A stretch of 64,000 nucleotides of DNA, taken from contig CAXBJB010000006.1 in the NCBI GenBank assembly GCA_963976055.1, positions 248,001 through 312,000 on the forward strand, read 5' to 3'. The position numbers and the translations under genes are program-made. The stretch comes from UBA1479 sp963976055 (GTDB lineage Bacteria > Pseudomonadota > Alphaproteobacteria > Rhodospirillales > Casp-alpha2). Under the pieces are notes generated by a model. The model saw only the letters and a list, made by a program, of their open reading frames with translations. It did no database searches and was not told the origin of the DNA. Positions 50,109-59,377 of this stretch are shown here, piece after piece (the first letter of the stretch is position 1; each line of letters starts with the position of its first letter).

Positions 50109-51413
50109 ATGGAAAACCGCGACTTCAAGCGGCTTGTGAAAGCGCAGTGGCGCGTCTGGCGCGGAATCTTGGGGATCGTCGTGCGGCGCTTCCAGGGCGA
50201 CCAATGCCTGCGCATGGCGGCCTCGCTCAGCTATACCTCGCTGCTGGCCGCCGTGCCGCTGACCGCCATCGCCTTCGCCATGCTGGCGGCCTTTCCCGTG
50301 TTCGAAGGCGTGCGCGAAAGCTTTCAGAACGTGCTGTTCGCCAATTTCCTGCCCGATGCGGCGGAATCCATGCGCGAACATTTCGACAAGTTCGTGCGCA
50401 ATACGACGACCCTGTCGGCGGTCGGGATCGTCGCCCTGGCGTTGACCGCCGTGTTGCTGCTGGGCACCATCGAATCGGCGCTCAACACGATTTTTCGGGT
50501 CACCCGCCCGCGTCGGCTGGGCCCGCGGCTGCTGGTGTTTTGGGCGATCATTACCCTGGGGCCGTTGTTGCTGGGGGCGAGCTTTTCGCTGTCCGCCTAT
50601 TTCTTCGCGGCGACCCAGTGGATCGGCGTCGACCCGGCGACCGGCGCCCTGGGCGAGGCGGCCAAGCTTCTGCCCACGGGCATCATGATGCTGCTGCTGA
50701 CCATGTTCTACGTAACCATCCCCAATCGGCCCGTGGCCTTCGCGGGGGCGGTCACGGGGGCAATCGTCGCGGGCTTGTTGATCGCGGTGCTGCGTAAGGG
50801 GTTCGGTTTCTACGTCACCCACTTTCCGACCTATCAGAACATTTACGGGGCGCTGTCGGCGGTGCCGATCTTCCTGATCTGGATGTACCTGTCCTGGGCC
50901 GTGGTGCTGCTGGGCGCGACCTTGACCGCGACCATTTCCGAATGGCGGGAGGCGGGGGGGCGTCCGGTTCAGCCGAACAATTCCCCGACGTCGCGTCTGA
51001 CCACGGCCGTGGCGGTGCTCGCCTGTCTGTTCGCAAAATCCCGCGACGGCGGCGGGGCAAGCCGCCGTGAGCTGATCCGCGCCGCCCGGGTATCCCTGGC
51101 GGTGCTGGAGCCGCTGTTGGAGGACTTGCGCGGGCGGGGCTATGTGGAGCGTACGTCGCGCAATCTCTGGGTTCTGGCCCGCGACCTGCACGCGGCGACC
51201 TTGTACGACTTGTATCGGGATCTGGGTTTGGGCGTCAACGACGCCGACGACACCCTGAGCGGCGGCGGCTGGCAGGCCGCCCTGGCGGCGCAGCTTGACG
51301 GTCTGCGCCGGCGCAACGCCGAAGCCATGGCGTTGCCCCTGGCCGATATCCTGGCGGCGGTCGAGCGTGATGAGGACGGCACGGGGGCCGCGTCGCTGAA
51401 AAGCGTGTCCTAG
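50109..51413 (+). CDS. YihY/BrkB family membrane protein
   Basis: A 434-residue integral membrane protein with about six transmembrane segments. DQCLRMAASLSYTSLLAAVP is the classic BrkB signature, and LSAVPIFLIWMYLSWAVVLLGA the C-terminal one. Earlier annotation as RNase BN is not supported for this family. The soluble C-terminal 130 residues (SRRELIRAARVSLAVLEPLL) look like a winged-helix domain, an extension found in some proteobacterial members. ATG at 50109 is preceded by GGAAG. It is divergent from fabI. Confidence 0.88.
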   Translation: MENRDFKRLVKAQWRVWRGILGIVVRRFQGDQCLRMAASLSYTSLLAAVPLTAIAFAMLAAFPVFEGVRESFQNVLFANFLPDAAESMREHFDKFVRNTTTLSAVGIVALALTAVLLLGTIESALNTIFRVTRPRRLGPRLLVFWAIITLGPLLLGASFSLSAYFFAATQWIGVDPATGALGEAAKLLPTGIMMLLLTMFYVTIPNRPVAFAGAVTGAIVAGLLIAVLRKGFGFYVTHFPTYQNIYGALSAVPIFLIWMYLSWAVVLLGATLTATISEWREAGGRPVQPNNSPTSRLTTAVAVLACLFAKSRDGGGASRRELIRAARVSLAVLEPLLEDLRGRGYVERTSRNLWVLARDLHAATLYDLYRDLGLGVNDADDTLSGGGWQAALAAQLDGLRRRNAEAMALPLADILAAVERDEDGTGAASLKSVS

Positions 51414-52276
51414 GACGCGCGGGCGCCGGTCTTTTTCGCCCATTCCGTAACGAAGGCGCGCAATTCCGGATCGGGTTTTTTGGGCAGCATGACCTTCAGG
51501 GTCACGAACTGGTCGCCGGCCTCGCCCCCGTCCACATCCTTCAGGCCCTTGCCCTTGAGGCGCAGAACCGTGCCCGTGTTGGCGTTTTCCGGCACGGTGA
51601 CGCTGACCTCGCCGTCCAGGGTCGGGGCCTTGATCTTGCCGCCCAGGACTGCGTCCGCCAGATCCACGGGCACCTCGACATGAACGTCGCGGCCGTCGAT
51701 GCGGAACCGCCCGTCGGCATCGACCTTGACGATGACCAGGGCGTCGCCGGGCTTGCCGCCGCCCAGGCCAGGCATACCCTGTTCCTTCAGGCGCAGAACC
51801 TGGCCGTCGCGAGTGTCCTTGGGAATGGCGACCTTCAGGCGCTTGCCGTTGGTCATGCTGATGAACTTGGTGCCGCCCTGCATGGCTTCGGCGGCGCTTA
51901 GCGTCAGGGAATAATTGACGTTGGCGCCATCGACCGTGACGGTCTTTTCCTGGCGTTTCTTCTGGCGAAAGGTCTCGAACGGGTCCTTCTTCCAGCGTCG
52001 GGTCTTGGCCCGGCCCTTGGCGTCATAGCCCGCCGTTCCCTGGCCGGTCAGGGGTTGGCCGGTCGCGTCGATTTCACCGTCGTCGTAGCGTTTGCGCCGA
52101 TCGGCGTTGGACAGCACCTCGTAAGCGGCGGTCAGCTCCTTGAAATCGTCTTCGGCCCAAGGATTGCCGGGGTCCAGGTCGGGATGGCGCTCGCGCGCGG
52201 CCTTGCGGTAGGCGGATTTGATCTGGTCCGGCGTGGCATTCTTGGCCACGCCGAGAATCTTATAGGCATCCTTCAT
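51410..52276 (-). CDS. J-domain protein, CbpA-like
   Basis: A 288-residue DnaJ-type co-chaperone. The J domain (residues 1-67) has the HPD motif in RERHPDLDPGN and FKELTAAYEVLSNADRRKRYD. It lacks the zinc-finger cysteines of DnaJ and has two C-terminal beta domains, as in CbpA. It likely works with a DnaK elsewhere. The 3' end overlaps the BrkB-family gene by four bases. Confidence 0.87.
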   Translation of the reverse strand: MKDAYKILGVAKNATPDQIKSAYRKAARERHPDLDPGNPWAEDDFKELTAAYEVLSNADRRKRYDDGEIDATGQPLTGQGTAGYDAKGRAKTRRWKKDPFETFRQKKRQEKTVTVDGANVNYSLTLSAAEAMQGGTKFISMTNGKRLKVAIPKDTRDGQVLRLKEQGMPGLGGGKPGDALVIVKVDADGRFRIDGRDVHVEVPVDLADAVLGGKIKAPTLDGEVSVTVPENANTGTVLRLKGKGLKDVDGGEAGDQFVTLKVMLPKKPDPELRAFVTEWAKKTGARAS

Positions 52277-52318
52277 GGCAGCCCCGGTCCCCGCCGCGTG
52301 TAATCGCCCGCGCAGCGA

Positions 52319-52795
52319 TCAGTTGACGACGCGCCAGGTTCCGTCGGGCTGCCGGCAGGCCGTGCCGGTCGCCTTTTCGGTCTTGCCGTCGACGACGATG
52401 GAGGTTTCATAGTCGCGGCAGTTGGCGCCGTCGACGGTCTGGTAGGTCTTGGTCGGGGTGAAGGTCCCGGCCGCCTTGGAATCCGGATTGTTCCAGGACG
52501 CGGTCTGGTTGGTCTTGTTGTACTCAAGGGCGTCCTGCGCCGTGCGCTGGGCATAGGCCTTGTCGGCCTTGTCGAGGGATTTACCCGCCTCGCCGCCAAA
52601 CCAGGCGCCGGCAAGCGCGCCCACGGCGACCGCCGCCAACTGGCCCTTGCCACCGCCGATTTGAGAGCCGGCCAAGGCACCCAGGCCGGCGCCCAAGAGG
52701 GTGCCGACGGTTTGTTTGTCGCCTGCCTTGTCGGTTCCGCAAGCAGTCAGCGCCAAGGCCAGAACCGCAACCCCGGTGAATTTCACGATGTTCAT
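52319..52795 (-). CDS. Glycine-zipper lipoprotein (17 kDa surface antigen-like)
   Basis: A 158-residue lipoprotein. The signal FTGVAVLALALTAC ends in an LTAC lipobox (Cys19). A glycine-zipper region follows, LLGAGLGALAGSQIGGG then VAVGALAGAWFGGEAG. The C-terminal half is a compact domain with one cysteine pair (ANCRDYETSI, TACRQPDGTW). Such antigens sit in the outer membrane. CGGA precedes the ATG at 52795; a longer frame exists but lacks a ribosome site. Confidence 0.83.
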   Translation of the reverse strand: MNIVKFTGVAVLALALTACGTDKAGDKQTVGTLLGAGLGALAGSQIGGGKGQLAAVAVGALAGAWFGGEAGKSLDKADKAYAQRTAQDALEYNKTNQTASWNNPDSKAAGTFTPTKTYQTVDGANCRDYETSIVVDGKTEKATGTACRQPDGTWRVVN

Positions 52796-52975
52796 TCCGA
52801 ATGACCTCTTCGAATGTGCGTCCGTCTGGTTTCCTGCGGCCGCGGTGTTGCAGCGGCGGGACCTGCATTTTACATGCAATAGCCCTTAAAATCACATATC
52901 CGCCATCATGGACATTAACATGCCAAAGGATTATGGCAGACCTTTGACCATATTCGCTGACCGGAAACGAGACCC

Positions 52976-53596
52976 ATGGACCCGCAACCCCAGGACGACG
53001 CCCCGCCGCGCAAGCCCGCCACGGATGACCCCATCGAAAAGTTCCGGGGCTGGCTGGGCGAGGCCGAGGGCAAGGAAATCAGCAACCCGAACGCCATGGC
53101 GCTGGCCACGGCGACGGCGTCGGGGCGGCCCAGTGTGCGCATGGTCCTGTTGAAGGACGTCGATGAGCAGGGTTTCGTATTCTACACCAACCTGGAGAGC
53201 CGCAAGGGCGGGGAATTGGCGGCGAATCCCTTTGCTTCGCTGTGTTTTTACTGGAAGACTCTGGAACGTCAGGTCCGTGTCGAAGGCGCCATCCGGCCGG
53301 TCACCCCGGCCGAGGCCGATGCCTATTACGACAGCCGCCACCGATCCTCGCGCATCGGTGCCTGGGCGTCGCGGCAGTCGCGGCCCATGAAGACCCGGTT
53401 TGACCTGGAAAAGCGGGTTGCCGAGTTCACGGCCAAATTCCATATCGGCGCCATTCCCAGGCCGGAATTCTGGTCCGGCTTCCGCGTCGTGCCCGAACGC
53501 ATCGAATTCTGGACGGAAGGTGCCTTTCGTTTGCACGAACGCATCGTCTATCACCGCCTCGGCGCGGGCTGGGAGACGGAGCGGCTATTCCCGTGA
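52976..53596 (+). CDS. pdxH: Pyridoxamine/pyridoxine 5'-phosphate oxidase
   Basis: A 206-residue FMN enzyme that makes pyridoxal 5'-phosphate. RPSVRMVLLKDVDEQGFVFYTN is the FMN-binding core, followed by NPFASLCFYWKTLERQVRVEG and the C-terminal RIEFWTEGAFRLHERIVYHR. The product is complete. The next gene's GTG overlaps the stop (GTGA at 53593), so translation is coupled to the cation transporter. Confidence 0.95.
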   Translation: MDPQPQDDAPPRKPATDDPIEKFRGWLGEAEGKEISNPNAMALATATASGRPSVRMVLLKDVDEQGFVFYTNLESRKGGELAANPFASLCFYWKTLERQVRVEGAIRPVTPAEADAYYDSRHRSSRIGAWASRQSRPMKTRFDLEKRVAEFTAKFHIGAIPRPEFWSGFRVVPERIEFWTEGAFRLHERIVYHRLGAGWETERLFP

Positions 53597-54567
53597 GCGA
53601 CGCAACGGACCCCCCCATCAGCGAACAGGCGACCGCCACCCAGGCGGCGACGGTTGCGGTCAACGGCGGCCTCGACAGCCAGGCGGCCCGTCTCATGCGG
53701 GCCGCGACCTATGCCTCCGTGGGGGCCGCCCTGATCCTTATCGGCGTGAAGTTCGCCGCCTGGACGTTGACCGAGTCGGTCAGCCTGTTGTCCACGCTGA
53801 TCGATTCCATGCTCGATGCCATGGCCTCGATCATCAATCTGATCGCCGTTCACCATGCCCTGCAGCCGGCTGACCGCGAACACCGTTTCGGCCACGGCAA
53901 GGCCGAGCCGCTGGCCGGTCTGGCGCAGGCGGCGTTTATTTGCGGGTCGGCGGCGTTCCTGCTGCTTGAGGCCGGCGAGCGTCTGATCCACCCCAAGGCC
54001 ATCACCAATACGGATGTCGGCTATGCGGTGATGGTGTTCTCCATCGTCGTCACGGTCGCCCTGGTGCTGTTCCAGCGTTATGTGGTGCGGCGCTCTGGAT
54101 CGGTGGCGATCAGCGCCGACAGCCTGCATTACCAGACCGACGTGATGATCAACGCCAGCGTCATTGTCTCGCTCTATATCGCGTCGGAATTCGGCATCGG
54201 CATTGCCGATCCCCTGTTCGCCGTGGCCATCGCCGCCTATATCGTCATCGGCGCGTTGAAGATCGGCAAGCAGGCCCTGGACATCCTGATGGACAAGGAA
54301 CTGGCCGACGAGGAACGGGCCCGCATTCGCGAGATCGTGACCCGCCATGCCGATGTGCACGGCATGCACGATTTGCGCACGCGGTCGTCGGGGGCCCAGG
54401 TGTTCATTCAGATGCATGTGGAAATGGCGCCGGACATGACCTTGCTGGAGGCCCATGAGGTGACCGATGCGGTGACGGCGGATCTGCTGGCGGTTTACCC
54501 AAACGCCGAGATCATCATCCACGAGGACCCGGAAGGTCTGGAGGAAGACCGGGCGGTCTTCCGATGA
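53593..54567 (+). CDS. Cation diffusion facilitator (FieF-like)
   Basis: A 324-residue metal exporter with six transmembrane helices. The metal site has DSMLDAMAS (Asp pair) and HYQTDVMIN (His and Asp). The cytoplasmic linker is HRFGHGKAEPL, and the C-terminal ferredoxin-like domain has HGMHDLRTRSSG. Zinc or iron is the likely substrate. Start is GTG at 53593; the stop overlaps the next ATG (ATGA). Confidence 0.9.
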   Translation: MSDATDPPISEQATATQAATVAVNGGLDSQAARLMRAATYASVGAALILIGVKFAAWTLTESVSLLSTLIDSMLDAMASIINLIAVHHALQPADREHRFGHGKAEPLAGLAQAAFICGSAAFLLLEAGERLIHPKAITNTDVGYAVMVFSIVVTVALVLFQRYVVRRSGSVAISADSLHYQTDVMINASVIVSLYIASEFGIGIADPLFAVAIAAYIVIGALKIGKQALDILMDKELADEERARIREIVTRHADVHGMHDLRTRSSGAQVFIQMHVEMAPDMTLLEAHEVTDAVTADLLAVYPNAEIIIHEDPEGLEEDRAVFR

Positions 54568-56138
54568 GCGGGGGCGGCGACAGTGGCCAGCAGGCGGTCA
54601 TCGGCTTTCTCGCCGATCCCAAGGCCTTCGGTCTGCCGCCGGAGACGAACGTCGCGCGGCAGGAAACCCATGTTTCCCACATATTTCTCGCCGGCGACCG
54701 GGCCTACAAGCTGAAGAAGCAGGTCCGTTATCCCTATCTGGATTTCTCGACCCTGGAGGCGCGCCGTCGCGCCTGCGAAACCGAGGTGACGATCAACCGG
54801 CGTACAGCACCCGCGATTTACCTGGGCACGGTGGCGGTCACGGATGAAGGAGGCGGGTGTCTGGCCCTCGGCGGCGCGGGCGATCCCGTCGACTGGCTGG
54901 TCGAGATGCGGCGGTTTCCCGACGGCGCCCTGTTCACCCATCTGGCCGATGCGGGGGCGCTCAACCGCCGCCTGATGGAGGAACTGGCCGACGGTATCCA
55001 GGCGTTTCATGCCGCGGCCGAGATCGACCGTGAACACGGCGGGGCGGCGGGCATCCGCGCCATTATCGACAACAACGACGCCAGCTTCCGCGATGCCCAG
55101 GGCGGCCTGTTCAATGCGGACGACGTCGATGCCCTGACCGACGGATCCCGGCAACTGCAGGACAGCCTGGCGGGCCTGCTGGACGCGCGGCGGGACGGCG
55201 GGCGGGTGCGCCATTGCCATGGCGACCTGCACCTGGCGAACATCTGCCTGTTCGAAGATAAGCCGACCCTGTTCGACGCCATCGAATTCAACGAGGCCTT
55301 CGCGCGGATCGACGTTCTCTACGACCTCGCCTTTCTGCTCATGGACCTGGACCTGCGGGGGCACCGGCGTCTGGCGTCCTTCGTGCTCAACCGCTACCTC
55401 GACCGTGCCCCGCTCGACGGCGGCGATCTCGACGGTCTGGCCCTGTTGCCGTTGTTCCTGTCCATGCGCGCTGCCGTGCGCGCCCATGTCGGGGCGTCCC
55501 AGGCAGCGGCCCTGGCGGACGCGGCCGAAAGCCGCCGCCGCGCCGGACGTGCGCGGGAATACTTTTTCCGGGCCCTGCAATACCTGAGCCCGGCGCCGCC
55601 GGTGCTGATCGCCGTCGGCGGCCTGTCCGGCGGCGGCAAAAGCCGCCTGGCGCGGGAACTCGCACCCCATTTGGGGGCGACCCCCGGGGCCCGCGTGGTG
55701 CGTACGGACGTGCAGCGCAAGCGCCTTGCGGGCATCGACCTGTTCGACCGCCTGCCGCCGGAAAGCTATACGCCCGAAGCCTCGCGCCGCACCTATGACG
55801 CCTGCTTCGACGAGGCCGCCCGGGCACTCGCCGCCGGCCAGTCCGTGGTGTTCGATGCGGTGTCGCTGAAGCCCGAGGAAAGGGCCGAGATCGAAGCCCT
55901 GGCCGGGCGGCTCAAGGTGCCGTTTCTCGGCCTGTGGGCCGACGCCCCGCTGGCCGTGCGCCTGGAGCGGGTCGACAGCCGGCGCGACAACGTGTCCGAC
56001 GCCGGGGCCGAGGTTGCCCGCCGACAGGAAGAGGCCGATCTGGGCGACGTGACCTGGACCGTCATCGACAGTTCGGGTACGCGCAAGAACACGGTCGCCG
56101 GGGCGCTGGCGATGATCCGCGACCGGGGGTTGGCATGA
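54564..56138 (+). CDS. Aminoglycoside-phosphotransferase-like domain fused to P-loop kinase
   Basis: A 524-residue fusion of two kinase folds. The N-terminal part has the choline/APH-kinase pattern: IFLAGDRAYKLKKQVRYPYL (ATP lysine region), then HCHGDLHLANICLFE (catalytic loop) and FDAIEFNE (metal-binding). The C-terminal part has GLSGGGKSRLAREL (P-loop at about residues 352-360) as in COG0645 kinases. The pairing COG2187 plus COG0645 is known, but the substrate is unknown. It overlaps the cation transporter stop by four bases and ends the pdxH operon. Confidence 0.85.
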   Translation: MSGGGDSGQQAVIGFLADPKAFGLPPETNVARQETHVSHIFLAGDRAYKLKKQVRYPYLDFSTLEARRRACETEVTINRRTAPAIYLGTVAVTDEGGGCLALGGAGDPVDWLVEMRRFPDGALFTHLADAGALNRRLMEELADGIQAFHAAAEIDREHGGAAGIRAIIDNNDASFRDAQGGLFNADDVDALTDGSRQLQDSLAGLLDARRDGGRVRHCHGDLHLANICLFEDKPTLFDAIEFNEAFARIDVLYDLAFLLMDLDLRGHRRLASFVLNRYLDRAPLDGGDLDGLALLPLFLSMRAAVRAHVGASQAAALADAAESRRRAGRAREYFFRALQYLSPAPPVLIAVGGLSGGGKSRLARELAPHLGATPGARVVRTDVQRKRLAGIDLFDRLPPESYTPEASRRTYDACFDEAARALAAGQSVVFDAVSLKPEERAEIEALAGRLKVPFLGLWADAPLAVRLERVDSRRDNVSDAGAEVARRQEEADLGDVTWTVIDSSGTRKNTVAGALAMIRDRGLA

Positions 56139-56247
56139 CGGCCCACGGTGCCAACTGGCACAAGAATTGCTGATCCGTGGGGTCGTGACCATCCGCCCGC
56201 CATGTTAGATTGGTCGGCCAAAGACAGAGAATCCGGACAGTCCCCCC

Positions 56248-56724
56248 ATGTCCCAGGTGCACCGCCGTATCCTGACCGCCGCGCTGGGCGGGCTTGAAGA
56301 AGAACAGGCCGTCTATTTCGCCGACATCGCGGAAAAGCTGGGCGAGGACCCGCGCACGGAACGTATGCCCAACCTGGTCTATCTGGTGCTGGCCGATACG
56401 GTGCGGTTCATGCCGACCTATCTGACCAAGAAGGAATTCATCAACCGCCTTCTGCGTTTCGTCGACCGCAACCACCGGCGCCTGGCGCGCATCATCTATG
56501 ACCCGGCGTTCCTGAAGGACAAGACCCTGCTGGCTCCCATCACCGGCGGTTTCGTGGCCGAGGTCGTCGAAGCGACCCTGATTCATTACGAAGAGGGTGG
56601 GATCGACGCGGGCGAGCAGATCGTCCACCGCTTGACCTTCGACGAAAGCGGCGGGGTGCTGAATTTCCCCTATGCCGATGACGATGACGAGAACGAGGAC
56701 GAGGACGAGAACGAGAACGACTAA
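56248..56724 (+). CDS. Hypothetical protein with acidic C-terminal tail
   Basis: A 158-residue protein I do not recognise. The first 130 residues are helical (LGGLEEEQAVYFADIAEKLG; NRLLRFVDRNHRRLARIIYD), with no signal peptide. The last 16 residues are Asp/Glu/Asn-rich (ADDDDENEDEDENEND), encoded by a degenerate GAC/GAG/AAC repeat. A weak ribosome site precedes the ATG. Its stop overlaps the convergent SRAP gene by four bases. Confidence 0.65.
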   Translation: MSQVHRRILTAALGGLEEEQAVYFADIAEKLGEDPRTERMPNLVYLVLADTVRFMPTYLTKKEFINRLLRFVDRNHRRLARIIYDPAFLKDKTLLAPITGGFVAEVVEATLIHYEEGGIDAGEQIVHRLTFDESGGVLNFPYADDDDENEDEDENEND

Positions 56725-57296
56725 AACAACTCGCCTTGCGCCTGTTCGGGGATCTGTTCCTCGTACATCAGCGCCCCTTCGAAGGGATGCAGGGCCGCGC
56801 GGGCGGTGGCGAAGAATTGCGCGCCGTCCATCCAGGTGGCGGCCCCTTGGGCATCCAGGATCACCGGCATGCGGTCATGGATGTGTTCGATGGCCGGGGC
56901 GGGTGCGCAGGTGACGATGGTGAAGGCCTCGCCGTCGCTGAGCCCGGCAAAAGCGGCGAGTCCCGCCGCCGGGGCGATGCGGTTCTTGCGCTTGCTGCCG
57001 TCGTCGGCGGTGCGCCATTCCAGATAGGCGGTCATCGGCACCAGGCAGCGCCGTTCCAGAAGCGGGCGGAAAGTCGCCTTTTCCGCCAGGGTTTCGGCCC
57101 GGGCGTTGATCATCGGCTTCTTGCCCCAGGACACGGCAAGGCCCCAGCGCATCAGGCGCGGGCCCGCGCCGTCGATGATCAGGGCCTGGTCCGTCGGCCG
57201 CATGTCGTCCGTGTTGGGCACGGGCGGTGGGGCGTCCAGATGGAATTGCGCCATGATCGCGCGGGGGCTGGCCGACATTTCGTAACGGGCGCACAT
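56721..57296 (-). CDS. SRAP-domain protein (YedK/HMCES family)
   Basis: A 191-residue protein that forms a covalent link to abasic sites in single-stranded DNA. The invariant Cys2 (MCARYE), Asn64 (INARAET), Glu93 (AYLEWR) and His140 (HIHDRMPV) are all present. The start at 57296 is fixed by Cys2, which must be exposed by Met removal; a longer frame upstream would bury it. Divergent from the SDR gene. Confidence 0.92.
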   Translation of the reverse strand: MCARYEMSASPRAIMAQFHLDAPPPVPNTDDMRPTDQALIIDGAGPRLMRWGLAVSWGKKPMINARAETLAEKATFRPLLERRCLVPMTAYLEWRTADDGSKRKNRIAPAAGLAAFAGLSDGEAFTIVTCAPAPAIEHIHDRMPVILDAQGAATWMDGAQFFATARAALHPFEGALMYEEQIPEQAQGELF

Positions 57297-57363
57297 GGCG
57301 GCAGTATAGGGCAGGGCAAACCGGCCCTGGAATAGCCAGCATGTTTGCCGTAACGTCCAGCCC

Positions 57364-58143
57364 ATGACAGGGAGCGGAGACACTCGGCCGGAAGCGGCGG
57401 CGGATCAGCAGCGCGTGCGCACGGTGGTCATCACCGGGGCTAGCCGCGGCATCGGTCATGCGACCGCGCGGTTCTTTCTGGCGCGGGGCTGGCACATCAT
57501 CACCTGTTCGCGCGAAGACACGCCCGAGGAATGCAAGCGCGATCCGCAATGGACCTGCCACATCCCGACGGATCTGTCGGACGTCGACAGCCTCGAGAAT
57601 TTCATCGAGAAAGCCAACGCGGCCCTGCCCGAGGGACGGCTGGAAGCCCTCGTCAACAACGCCGGGATGTCGCCCAAGACGCCGTTCAAGGAACGGCTGG
57701 GGTGTCTCAACGGCGACCTGGGCGCCTGGCAGGAGGTCTTCGATCTCAATTTTCTGGCGCCGCTGCGCCTGTCGCGGGGGTTCGCCTCGGCCCTGCACAA
57801 GGGCGATGGCGCCATTGTCAACGTGACCTCCATCGCCGGCCACATGATTCATCCCTTCGCCGGTTCGGCCTATTCGATTTCCAAGGCGGCGCTGTCTGCG
57901 TTGACCCGCGAAATGGCCAACGAGTTCGCAGCCCTTGGCGTGCGGGTCAACGCGGTGGCGCCGGGCGAAATCGAGACGGACATGATCCAGCCCGAATACG
58001 AAGCCCTGATCCCGCGCATTCCCTTGGACAAGATGGGATCGCCCACGGACGTCGCCGGGGCCATCCACTACCTGTGTTCCGACGACGCGCGCTATGTCAC
58101 CGGCACGGAAATCTGGGTCACCGGCGGTCAGCACATGGTCTGA
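57364..58143 (+). CDS. SDR family oxidoreductase
   Basis: A 259-residue short-chain dehydrogenase with a canonical site: GASRGIGHA for the cofactor, NNAGMSPKTPF, catalytic Ser in VTSIAGH and YSISK (Tyr and Lys in place), then VRVNAVAPGEIETDM. The substrate is unknown. The N-terminal 20 residues before VVITGASRGIG are charged and variable. Compare with the degenerate SDR at 4394. Confidence 0.88.
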   Translation: MTGSGDTRPEAAADQQRVRTVVITGASRGIGHATARFFLARGWHIITCSREDTPEECKRDPQWTCHIPTDLSDVDSLENFIEKANAALPEGRLEALVNNAGMSPKTPFKERLGCLNGDLGAWQEVFDLNFLAPLRLSRGFASALHKGDGAIVNVTSIAGHMIHPFAGSAYSISKAALSALTREMANEFAALGVRVNAVAPGEIETDMIQPEYEALIPRIPLDKMGSPTDVAGAIHYLCSDDARYVTGTEIWVTGGQHMV

Positions 58144-58253
58144 GCGGCCTGTCTTCCGACCCGCCCGCCGCCGTTCACGAAATCGTCGCTTGCGCCGGAC
58201 CGGGAAGGAGGATGAGACTTCCCGGTCAACATTCCTTGCTGCGGGGGGACGTC

Positions 58254-59198
58254 ATGCGGGCATTCGGACGACTGGTTCTGGTTTCTGTTCTGGTTCTCGG
58301 GTTTCAGGGCACCGCCCTGGCGGACAAGACCAAGGTGTCGCTCGGCACGGCGACCAAGGGCGGCGGGTTCGAGGTGTTCGGCGGTGCCGCCGCCCAGGTT
58401 ATCAACGAAACCGACGCGACCCTGAACGTCACGCCCATCGCCACCAAGGGCAGCCGCGAGAACATTCCCCTGCTGGAAGCGGGAAAGCTGGATACCGCCC
58501 TGGTCGCCAGCCTGCCGGCCTATGAGGCCTTTAACGGCGTCGGCCGGGCGCCCACGGACCTCAAGATCATCACCGCCATCTATTCCACCTTCGGCATGTT
58601 CGCCGTGCGCGGCGACAGCACGGCCAAGTCGTTCCGCGACCTGGTCGGCAAGCCGGTCGCCTGGGGCACCAAGTCGTCGGGGCTGACGCTGCTCGGCAAG
58701 TACGTGTCCGAGGCCCTGGGGTTGGACCGGGACAAGGATTTCCAGGCCAATTTCCTGGCCAAGGCGGGAGACGGGGCGCCCATGCTGCTGGACGGCCGGA
58801 TCGACGGTTTCTGGGGCGGCGGGGTCGGCTGGCCCGGCTTCGTCAAGGTCATGAAAGGGGGCGGGCGGTTCGTCGGCCTGAGCACCGCCGACGTCGCCCT
58901 GGTCAACGCCAAGTATCCATTCCTCAAGCCCTTCACCCTCCCCGCCGGGTCCTACGACGGGCAGAAGGAGGCCGTGACCTCCGTGGCATCGTTCAGTTTC
59001 CTGCTGGCCCGTGCCGACCTGCCCGACGATGTCGCCTATCGCCTGGCCAAGGCCTTGCACCAGGGGCATGGCGTGTTGTCGGGGCGGCTTAAGCAGGCGG
59101 GGGAGACGACGCCGGAAAACACGATCCTCGCGACGCCGACGCCGGGGCATATCCATCCGGGCGTCCGAAAATACCTGAGCGAGATCGGGCTGCAATGA
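58254..59198 (+). CDS. TAXI-family TRAP transporter solute-binding protein
   Basis: A 314-residue periplasmic binding protein. The signal peptide LVLVSVLVLGFQGTALA is followed by VSLGTATKGGGFEVFGGAAA, the TAXI family start, and then GVGRAPTDLKIITAIYSTFG and DGFWGGGVGWPGFVK. TAXI proteins bind dicarboxylates or amino acids and feed TRAP permeases, but no permease gene is nearby. ATG at 58254 is preceded by GCGGGGGG; ATG 58212 is possible but has no proper spacing. Confidence 0.85.
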   Translation: MRAFGRLVLVSVLVLGFQGTALADKTKVSLGTATKGGGFEVFGGAAAQVINETDATLNVTPIATKGSRENIPLLEAGKLDTALVASLPAYEAFNGVGRAPTDLKIITAIYSTFGMFAVRGDSTAKSFRDLVGKPVAWGTKSSGLTLLGKYVSEALGLDRDKDFQANFLAKAGDGAPMLLDGRIDGFWGGGVGWPGFVKVMKGGGRFVGLSTADVALVNAKYPFLKPFTLPAGSYDGQKEAVTSVASFSFLLARADLPDDVAYRLAKALHQGHGVLSGRLKQAGETTPENTILATPTPGHIHPGVRKYLSEIGLQ

Positions 59199-59256
59199 CC
59201 GGGCGCGAGTTTACGCTTTTGGGACAATTGATTAGCGCGTTTTTCTGAGGTTGTCT

Positions 59257-59271
59257 TTAACCCTGCCTTAA
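59257..59271 (+). promoter_or_regulatory. CtrA-type box (TTAA-N7-TTAA)
   Basis: TTAACCCTGCCTTAA matches the full CtrA consensus TTAA-N7-TTAAC, with CC following. It lies 107 bases before the coiled-coil gene, in the only promoter region for it. CtrA regulates cell-cycle and polarity genes in alphaproteobacteria. Confidence 0.65.
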
Positions 59272-59313
59272 CCACGATTCCACTATTCTGCAGGCTGACC
59301 CAAAGGCGTATCG

Positions 59314-59330
59314 CCCCCGCTGGGCGGGGG
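59314..59330 (+). terminator. GC hairpin in the leader of the coiled-coil gene
   Basis: CCCCCGC (59314-59320) pairs with GCGGGGG (59324-59330) around a TGG loop, followed by TGTATTATG. It may end readthrough from the TAXI gene or shape the coiled-coil gene's 5' leader. Confidence 0.45.
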
Positions 59331-59377
59331 TGTATTATGCCTTTTGCGCGTTTTGCCCGTGAAGGAGGGCGCAAACC

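Noticed and set aside
57531..59198. 555-codon frame joining the SDR gene region to the TAXI gene
   Set aside because: The first two-thirds is an out-of-frame shadow of the SDR; the real TAXI protein starts at 58254.
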